Source: Annona cherimola (Eukaryota; Streptophyta; Magnoliopsida; Magnoliales; Annonaceae). Taken from it: a stretch of 64,000 nt of DNA. The DNA is taken from contig CM059971.1 of the NCBI GenBank assembly GCA_030490835.1, positions 24,917,817 to 24,981,816 on the forward strand. The letters are read 5' to 3'. The position numbers were made by a program, and so were the translations under genes. The notes under the pieces are model-generated. The model was given only the letters and a program-made list of their open reading frames with translations. It made no database searches and was not told the origin of the DNA. Shown here piece after piece: positions 57,060-64,000 of this stretch; the stretch's first letter is position 1; the number at the start of each line of letters is the position of its first letter.

Positions 57060-59414
57060 CAGTGTTATTAAAACCGGACCGGACCGGCCGGTCCGACCGG
57101 TCGGACCGGGAACCGGTCCCAAGTCCGGTTCGAATACCCACGGTTCGGTTCAAAAGCAGAAAACCGCACGAACCGGTGAACCGGCGGTCGAACCGGTAAC
57201 TACGGTTCGACCGGGTTCGACCGGTTCGTAGCAAAAAAATAATAAAATACATATATTAAAAAAAAATGGGCGGAACCGCGGAAGGGCCGAAGGATCGATC
57301 AGCACTCAGCAGCAGCCGACGCCCGATTCCCGAATCGCTGCAAACCCTAGCCGACGCCCCCTTCTTCCTCGTCGCCGTCCGCTGCAATTGCGGCCATCCA
57401 GGCGCTCATCGGCCATCGGTGTCGTGACTGTCGTCTTCGTCGCTGCTCGAGTCCAGACTCCAGAGCCATCGTCTTCGTCGCCGTTCGCATCCGCATTTCC
57501 GCAGCCGACGCCCGAATCGGCGAATCCGTTTCTGTCGTCTCCGTCGTCTCCATCGTCTCCGTCGTCTCCGTCGTCTCCATCGTCTCCGTGCAGCTGCGTT
57601 ATTTCTGCCTCGCCTGTGCAGCTGCGCTGTTTCCGCCGCCCGCCGTCTCTGCCGACTGCCCCTGATTGCTCCGGTCGCCATCTCTGCCCGGACTGCCCCT
57701 GATTGCTGCGGTCGCCCGTGCCATCTCTCCCTTCCGCCGTCTCTCTGTCTCCGGTCAGCAGCTAAAAGCCTAAAACATGAAATTGCAATGAGCATATTCT
57801 GTATTTTAATAAATTTTCATTATTTCAAACTGCAACGAGCATATTCTGAAACTGCAACGAGCATATTCATTATTTCAAAATTTCAATGCTTTCATCTTCA
57901 TTTAATAAATTTTAACATGTTTAGTAGTCTGTAACTCATTTTATATTTTTTGTAATGAATTTGAAGTTAATAATTATAAAGTGATCAAAAATAAATTGCA
58001 AATATTTGTTGAGAGGATAAATGTAAAGTGTTAATCTGAATTTCAACTAGAACTCAATTTAAGACTGATTTTTACTGAAAGGTTTAGAATTTAGATTTTA
58101 CAAATAGAATTAGAATTATGGTTTAGCTTTTATAAATAAATTTAGGGTTAGAACTTAGAATTGAAATAATCTAGAGTTTCATAAGTCCAAATTGTAGTCA
58201 TACTTGAGATGATTTTTTTATTAGTATACTTGGGAATTTTGAGTTGTAACTTGTAAGATAAAAGAAATAAAGAAAATTTTAAAAAAAATTTCAAATAGAA
58301 AATATATCATATTTCTATTTTCTACACACCTTTTTATACAGGTGTCCTATTTTGTAATTGTTTTTACTTATTCTTTATGATGGGAATGTTGATTGAATGA
58401 AAATTTGGAATGAAAGTGTATTAAGAAGGTAAATAAAATATATTGAAATTAAGAAAAGTCGTATTAAAAATGAAAAATAAGATGTTATTTTTTGAAAATG
58501 AAAAAAGGTCAAATGACATGATAAATATGAATAGTTGATTATAAGAAAGATACTTCTAAATTCTAATTATATAGAATGGTTGATTATAAATATTGAAAAA
58601 ATAAGAGACTCTTTTTAAAGGTGTTAGCAACTTAGCATTGATTTCGTGTGTTTATGAGCTTCACTTATAACATTTATAGCATTGATCTGTGAAATTCATC
58701 ACATGATTTACATGATGTAAATGGTGGATTTTCAGACAAGAATGTGTGTTTGAAACTTTGAATGTTTGTAGACTTTTAAAATTTTATGTTTGGTGGGAAT
58801 GATGTATTGTTAGACTTTTAAAATGTTATATTTGGTTGAAATGAAGGATTTATAGACTTTTAAAATTTATGTTTGATGAGAATGATGCATTTAATGGTTT
58901 ATAAACTTCTAAATTTTCATTTTTTGCTAAACATAAGAGATATTCTTAATTTTCATATTATTATAGGTTATTTAATTATACAAATTTTGAACACTTACTG
59001 ATCTGTTTTATTTCTTATTTTTTCAGGTATGTTTATAGCAATTCATCAAGGTACCGAGATAAAGAGAAAGAATTCAAGAACCAACAACCAAGCAACAACG
59101 GTCGTAGCTTATTATAAGTTGAAGTCTTTCAGGTCAGTTAATGTATTTAATTTTTTAAAACTCGCTATTAATTTTTTCCTGCATGTTTTGTTCTTATATT
59201 GTGGTCATTAAAATCCAACATATATATTTTGAATTTATAAAAACATAAGTTTATCAATATATTTATTTAAAATTTTTAAAAAAAAATTTATGATGTCATA
59301 AATATGTCATGCTGACGTCACCGGTTCGAACCGGTTTGATTAACCGGTTGAACCGGTTCGAACCAGACCAGTTCCTTTACCGGTTCGATCACCGGTTCGG
59401 TTCTGACAACATTG
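57060..59414. mobile_element. Non-autonomous hAT element, 2,355 bp
   Basis: Ends CAGTGTTATTAAAACCGG (57,060) and CCGGTTCTGACAACATTG (to 59,414), imperfect terminal inverted repeats. A perfect 8-bp duplication CTCTCCTC flanks it (57,052-57,059 and 59,415-59,422). Subterminal zones are dense in ACCGGTTCGA/CCGGTCCGAC words. The interior holds a GC-rich gene-like segment (57,270-57,775) with AAACCCTAGCCG and a (GTCTCCGTC)n tract, then 1.4 kb of AT-rich DNA. No hAT transposase domain is recognisable. Confidence 0.9.
57270..57775 (+). other. GC-rich gene-like segment carried by the hAT element
   Basis: Abrupt GC-rich block with a 104-codon open frame (57,388-57,702, Ser/Pro-rich) and a mirror frame on the minus strand; both owe their length to the 9-bp GTCTCCGTC microsatellite at about 57,531-57,590. 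The AAACCCTAGCCGACGCC context resembles plant 5' leaders. No domain is recognised. It may be a captured leader/first exon or the element's own former 5' exon. Confidence 0.4.
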
Positions 59415-59598
59415 CTCTCCTCTCACCTGTCTCCTCCCCTCGCTCCCATCTCTCTCAACGCCTCCGTGCATCCGCTTCCTCTCCGGCGGCTCCAGCACCA
59501 TCCTGCATCCCCCTTCTTGCCCGCATTGTCGCCTGCAGCTATCATCTCCATCCTCGCCCGCGACCGTCGCTTGCAGCCATCTCTCTCTCCTCCCTTTT

Positions 59599-59662
59599 AG
59601 CATACAGCGTTCCCGCTCCTCCCTTTCGTCTCTTTCTCTCTCTCTTCCATCTCTCTCTACTC
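59599..59662 (+). repeat. CT-rich direct repeat, right copy
   Basis: Matches 56,993-57,059 almost base for base. Taking out the hAT element, the copies lie about 240 bp apart in the upstream region of the HSA32-like gene. Confidence 0.75.
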
Positions 59663-60568
59663 CTCCTTGTCACTCTCCAGGGCGTCCCCTTCCTCATCTC
59701 TCTCATTCTCTGTATTACGGATGGCAGAGCTTCTATAAAGATGAGGATCGACCAGAGAAGCCGCACAGATATGGGATGACGGAGATGCGAGGGCCTAACT
59801 ACTCTCTCCTAAACCAGGACGCCCTCCGGGTGCGCTTCCTTCACAATCCAGTCTCCTGAAATTTTGTTCTCTTGGTTTGCATGGAATGGAATTACTGAAA
59901 TATTCCGGCTCCGACTGGGCATGGAATTTCTGATTTGATGATAGTTGCATGCGTTTGGATGCGTCATCAGAACCAATTTGTAATTTTACCTACACCCAAT
60001 TCGAGAAGGACGGAAGGATTTAGCTGAGAGATGGTTAGAGGATCCATGCCCAGTCGATGAGAAGTGATTGTGTTTCTTTTGAACTAACAAGGTCCATATG
60101 ATGAGAAGCTGTTTAGTTGTTTTTGAACTAACCAGGTGAAGAAAAAAGAATGCAAAATACAATGGATCGACAGCACTCGGTCTGTATGTACTAAATTTAC
60201 ATGTAGTCTTGAATGTTGCAATTGCAAAAGATATGCATCTATCTTCTAAATACAAGGAAACTCATTCGGAGATGTACAATGCTCAACCAGATTTCAAGTT
60301 GTAGACCTGTGACAAGGTTGTTGTAAGAATGTTCCTAGATTGATTATTAATTGTGTGCAGTTCTGTATGAACTATCTTGAGTGATTAGAGTCTAGACTCT
60401 CTGTCAAGTCTTAGGGCTTAATTAACTCATAAGTAATGTTCATTTACATATAAATAATTTCAAATCTATAATTTCAATTTTTTCATTCGTCACATAGGTT
60501 GAGAAATTCATTTAGCTTTTACATTGACAAGGACGGCAAATGAATTTGACTCGATGAACTGTTGGTTC

Positions 60569-61264
60569 CACTGCACTTAGATATTTCATGAATTGCAGAT
60601 TCATTATATTCCCATGCCTATAGTAACTTGCAGGTGTGGCATGAGGCAAAAACCTTAGATGCATGTGATGGAATCTTGCTCTTTAGCAAAGCAGCAACAA
60701 AATGTAGTCTGTTTCCATGATTGTTGTGATTTTCTCTGGGAAATGCTTCTTTTGTCTATGGGTATAGTTACGAAGAAGTAAGGATCTGGAACTCAGTGGA
60801 TGCTCAGCTGTCAGGATTAGACTCAAGTTTCTTTTGAAGCTGATCCAGTCTGCACTTCTGCGAAACCTTAAATATTTCAGTAATTGCAGATCCATTATAG
60901 ACCTGTTCCTATAGAAACTTGAAAGTGTTGAATAAGGTAAAAATCTTTGATGCTTGTGATAGAATCTTACTCTTTAGCAAGAAGTGTCAGCAAAATGTAT
61001 GTCTATGTCCATGATCCTTAGAATTTTATTTCTCTAGGAAATGCTTGTTTTGTATGATGATTGAACTTTGTAAAATTTTGTTTTGTAGATATCAATCTGA
61101 AGAAAGGAAATGGAACTCACTGGATGCTTAGCAAAATGTATGTCTATGTCCATGATCCTTAGATATTTATTTCTCTAGGAAATGCTTGTTTTGTATGACA
61201 ATTGTATTTGGTAGAATTTTGTTTTGTGGATATCAGTCTAAAGAAAGGAAATGGAACTCACTAG
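60569..61264 (+). repeat. Imperfect tandem repeat in the HSA32-like intron
   Basis: About three units of 150-270 bp share AGAATCTT.CTCTTTAGCAA, CAAAATGTA.GTCT, TTTCTCT.GGAAATGCTT and GGAAATGGAACTCACT/GGATGCT. The last unit is cut by solo LTR 4 and continues at 63,108 (GATGGTTATCTGTCAGGATT). Non-coding. Confidence 0.75.
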
Positions 61265-61510
61265 TGTTGGAAACAATGTTTAAAACAAAAAAAAATTGAC
61301 CAAAGCATGAGTTTTGATGATTAACAAAGACTAATTTGAGTATATCAAGTATACTAATGAGTTTGCCAAATATTTTAAGGAACTGAAATAGTCAAGTCGA
61401 TCGCCAAGTCGACTTGGACTTCGACTTAGGGTGAATTCGATCCCAAAGTCAACTCCATTATCAACTTGAAACAGAACTTCAAAGGCAAAATCAAAACTGG
61501 AAGAATAGCA

Positions 61511-61711
61511 GGTGAAGTCGCAGGCTAAGTCGACTCCACTTGCGACTTGGGAAGCCAAGTCGCAAACGAAGTCGACCTCACTATCGACTTCAGTCGAGGA
61601 AAACTGTCCAGACCTGATTTTGGGGCACAAAGCTGCCCAAGTCGCAGACGAAGTCGACTCCAGGTGCGACTTGGGTGAAGTCGCAGACAAGGTCGACTCC
61701 ACCTTCGACTT
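61511..61711 (+). repeat. Dyad array A of solo LTR 4
   Basis: Four units of about 30 bp: AAGTCGCA, 4-5 bases, AAGTCGACT, 4-5 bases, TGCGACTT (variants TTGCGACT, TCGACTT). A decayed unit lies upstream at 61,394-61,432. Each unit is symmetric about the central GTCGAC. Confidence 0.9.
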
Positions 61712-62162
61712 GAGAAGTTCTGACTTGAAAGATGCATTCCCAATCTCATTCCAAGAATCTATTTGGACTTTCTCAAATCCAAGTAATATGCAAAGTCCAT
61801 GTTCAAGATTAACTTGAGTATTCTTGAGATTCAAGGTAAAAATTCAAGTTCAAGTTCAAATCAAGTCTATCAAGCCCAAGGCAAATTATCAAGCTTGCTT
61901 CCAAATGAAGATATATTCAAGATATGAAGATCAAACGACTCCAAAGCAAGCAAGGTGCATGAATATATCATGCAAGGACTCAAGCTCTCCTAAGAATCAC
62001 AAGATTCAAGACAATCCAAGATAAATCAAAGACAAGGACTTCAAGATCAACAAGATCTACAAGTATAAGGGATTATTTCAGAATGAAAATGATTAAAGGA
62101 AACAAGCCAAGCAAGATAGAGGAAGATCAAATGAAGAGCAAAGCATATTTTGCAAAGACCAA

Positions 62163-62400
62163 GTCAAGTCGCAACCCGAATCGACTCCATGATCGACTTG
62201 AGTTGAAGTCGGAAGCCAAAGTCGACTCAAGACTCAGACTTGGAAACTGACAAGGTGAAGTCGCACCCGAAGTCGACTTCACCTGCGACTTGGGTCAAGT
62301 CGATGCCCAAGTCGACCCTGACTGAAACTTGAAGTTGCGACGGAGAAAGCGAAGTCGCACCCGAAGTCGACTCCACATGCGACTTGGGTCGCAACGGTCG
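62163..62400 (+). repeat. Dyad array B of solo LTR 4
   Basis: Five units of the same kind, ending about 70 bp before the TATA box. Best unit: AAGTCGCACCCGAAGTCGAC followed by TTCACCTGCGACTT. One unit has lost its right arm (AAACTTG). Confidence 0.9.
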
Positions 62401-62409
62401 AAATTTATT

Positions 62410-62479
62410 CGAACGTTGGCGCATTAAATGCGCGCCACCTACCTTCTAACGTTCGGATTCCCTCCAAAATTATAAAAGG
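62410..62479 (+). promoter_or_regulatory. Core promoter of solo LTR 4: nested palindrome and TATA box
   Basis: CGAACGTT (62,410-62,417) and AACGTTCG (62,448-62,455) bracket an inner palindrome GGCGCATTAAATGCGC (62,418-62,433). TATAAAAGG follows at 62,471. The same arrangement is visible in LTRs 1 and 2, with the inner palindrome altered in LTR 3. Pol II initiation would be expected near 62,500. Confidence 0.6.
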
Positions 62480-64000
62480 CATTCATGGTGGACGAGGGAA
62501 GTAGCTGAGAATCATTAAGTGTGCATAACTACCATCTACAAGAGCTCTAAACAGATCAAGCGAATCAAAGAGGAAGAACTTTGCTTCAAACTGCAAGAGC
62601 TCAACTACTGATCATTCAAAGCCAATTCAACAAGTTCTTCTCTGCGCCAAACTATTTCTACACAACTGTAAAGTGTAGTTTTCTTATTGTTTCTTTTGTA
62701 TGTGTTGAACTTGATTTAGTTTGAGGAACTAAGATCAAGTGAAAGCAAAGTAGTGTGTGATTGGAGTGAAACTCATCACCTACTTGTGCTAAGATTTGTT
62801 AAGGCCCCCTAGAGCTGGAATCTAGAAGAGATCAGTGGCTCTAATTATATTCAGAGAATACAATAGTGGAACCCAAGTCACAAGGAGTGTGAGCTTGGAA
62901 GAGTGGAGTAGGGAAGTTGCCCGAACCACTATAAAAATCCTGTGTGCTTGATTTATATTCCTGCTCTTTACATTATATTGTTTTCCATTTCATTTCTTCA
63001 TTAAGGGGACTAGATTAATCCGAGGTTAAGTTTCTGTTATAAATTTTAAATATCCAATTCACCCCTCCCCTCTTGGGTTTTGCCATCAACTCGGGACCAA
63101 CAACTAGATGGTTATCTGTCAGGATTTGACTTCTCAAGTTTCTTCTGAAATTGACCCAGTTGCACTTCTGCCAAAGGTTGTTTCAGTATTTTATTAGCAG
63201 GTCAGTCATGGCGTGATGACTTCAGTATTTGTTCCCTCTTTTACACTCCAATTATTAAGTTATTCTTCTTAGCATGGAAGAGCCATTTCTGTTGCCATTT
63301 CTCGTTTGAAGGTAAAGAATTTCCCCTTGGTGGTGTTTTTGAATCTCCATAGAAAGTTCTAAAACAGCCATGTTCTATTGCATCACCCAAAAACAAGGAA
63401 CTCTGCATGGAGGTGTTTCTATGCTTTAAAATGAAGCATCTTCTAAAAAACAACAAAAATCAATATGAAGTTGCTTTAATATAGGTTTTCATAATCATCT
63501 CCATCAAGACTTTGAAATTCTCTTTTGATGGTTGAAGCATTGGTATATTTATTACTTTATAATCAATAGGGGTTTCTCATCAGGGAGATTTCTGGGATAT
63601 ACATGAGGCTTAACAGAACATTATTTCTCCACGGTAATATTGAAACAGGTCCAATGGGACTCTGAAGTGCATACAAAGTACAGGTTCATCTCTTCAGACA
63701 TGACTCTTCCCTTGCATAGAAATCATTAGGATTACACCCTAATGATTGTCAAATGAATATGGCCAGATTGAGAGACTATCCTACTGAAAGTACAGGTTCA
63801 TCTCATGTCTCCATTCACTTATTCCTTTGTGGTAAATTGTTATACATGGCACCTATGTCTTCATGACACCTATGTCTTGTTTTTGTTTGTAGTTGAAGAT
63901 GTGGACTTGTTCATCAGGAGGGTTAAGAGTTTTTTAGAAGCTGGTGCGGATATGATCATGGTTGATGCAGATGGTGTTTGCAAATATGCAGATCACTTAT

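Larger units (their letters stand above)
61265..63102 (+). mobile_element. Solo LTR 4 of the dyad-array family
   Basis: 1,838 bp, TGTTGG...CCAACA, perfect duplication ACTAG (61,260-61,264 and 63,103-63,107). Orientation is set by TATAAAAGG at 62,471-62,479. U3: 61,265 to about 62,490. Leader/U5-like part runs to the end, closing with AATTCACCC..CCCCTCTTGGG. The only copy on the plus strand. Very close to solo LTR 1 in sequence, including the spacer between its two arrays. Confidence 0.92.
59713..64000 (+). pseudogene. HSA32-like (ComA/phosphosulfolactate synthase family) gene, incomplete
   Basis: Two exon-like pieces. The first, 59,713-59,829, reads YYGWQSFYKDEDRPEKPHRY, then GMTEMRGPNYSLLNQDALR, with a donor at CGG|GTGCGC: the N-terminus of plant HSA32 proteins. 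The second, 63,893 to the window end, follows acceptor TTTGTAG and reads EDVDLFIRRVKSFLEAGADM, then IMVDADGVCKYADHL, a conserved barrel segment of the family. HSA32 supports long-term acquired thermotolerance in plants; its enzymatic role is unsettled. Problems: no in-frame ATG at the usual start (CTG precedes YY; the first Met is in MTEMRG), and I find none of the roughly 120 residues expected between the pieces (GQFVDGLKFSGG region). A hAT element lies 300 bp upstream and a solo LTR in the apparent intron. Identity is fairly sure; loss of function is likely but not proven, since the 3' part lies outside. Confidence 0.75.

Noticed and set aside
57406..57795. 129-codon arginine-rich minus-strand ORF
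   Set aside because: It mirrors the plus-strand GTCTCC microsatellite frame, with no domain; length comes from the repeat and high GC.
59309..59779. 156-codon plus-strand ORF across the hAT end and HSA32-like exon 1
   Set aside because: It reads exon 1 in the wrong frame and starts inside the hAT terminal repeat.
61511..62400. CRISPR-like array of regularly spaced repeats
   Set aside because: Plant nuclear context, units vary, spacers are 4-5 bases or irregular, and the array is repeated inside four LTRs with TSDs.
1..64000. tRNA, rRNA or other structured RNA genes
   Set aside because: No cloverleaf-type sequence with A and B boxes or rRNA-like block was found by eye; the tRNA-Met-like words at 37,338-37,351 are a retroelement primer site.

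Overview
The window is nuclear DNA from a flowering plant. The evidence is a CC-NB-LRR resistance gene with a plant-type intron, parts of an HSA32-like (heat-stress-associated) gene, plant L1-type LINEs carrying a DUF4283 and zinc-knuckle ORF1, Ty1/copia relics with a tRNA-Met primer site, hAT elements with 8-bp target duplications, and AT-rich spacer throughout. The sequence does not let me name the species. Only one host gene looks complete, the CNL gene at 13,499-16,536. Most of the rest is layered mobile DNA in various stages of decay.

Layout. 670-7,821: a complete but broken LINE (minus strand) bounded by a 19-bp target duplication and carrying a 917-bp hAT MITE. 8.7-13.2 kb: dispersed repeats and foldback MITEs, one of them in the promoter region of the CNL gene. 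13.5-16.5 kb: the CNL gene. 16.5-23 kb: AT-rich spacer, a possible Helitron end, a diffuse repeat array and an unexplained GC-rich island. 23,265-37,635: a 14.4-kb decayed Ty1/copia element (minus strand) that inserted into an older LINE ORF2. Inside it lie two solo LTRs of a second family and a truncated NLR. 38-40 kb: a cluster of foldback MITEs. 41-42.3 kb: a LINE relic on the plus strand. 44,360-51,842: a younger, 5'-truncated LINE with an open ORF2, whose ORF1 is split by a third solo LTR. 52.4-56.7 kb: a degraded hAT-like element and AT-rich spacer. 57,060-59,414: a non-autonomous hAT element just upstream of the first exon of an HSA32-like gene. 59.7-64 kb: that gene's remnants, with a fourth solo LTR in the apparent intron.

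Most unusual signal. The four solo LTRs (about 1.76-1.88 kb, each with a 5-bp duplication) belong to one family. On the strand where a TATAAAAGG box reads correctly, the U3 part is filled with two arrays of about 30-bp units. Each unit is a compound dyad, AAGTCGCA then AAGTCGACTT then TGCGACTT, and a second nested palindrome sits just before the TATA box. All four are solo LTRs; no internal region of this family is present in the window.

Order of events readable from nesting: LINE relic (37.6/23.2 kb), then the copia element, then solo LTRs at 24.5 and 35.2 kb; separately LINE at 44-52 kb, then the solo LTR at 49 kb; LINE at 0.7-7.8 kb, then its hAT MITE.
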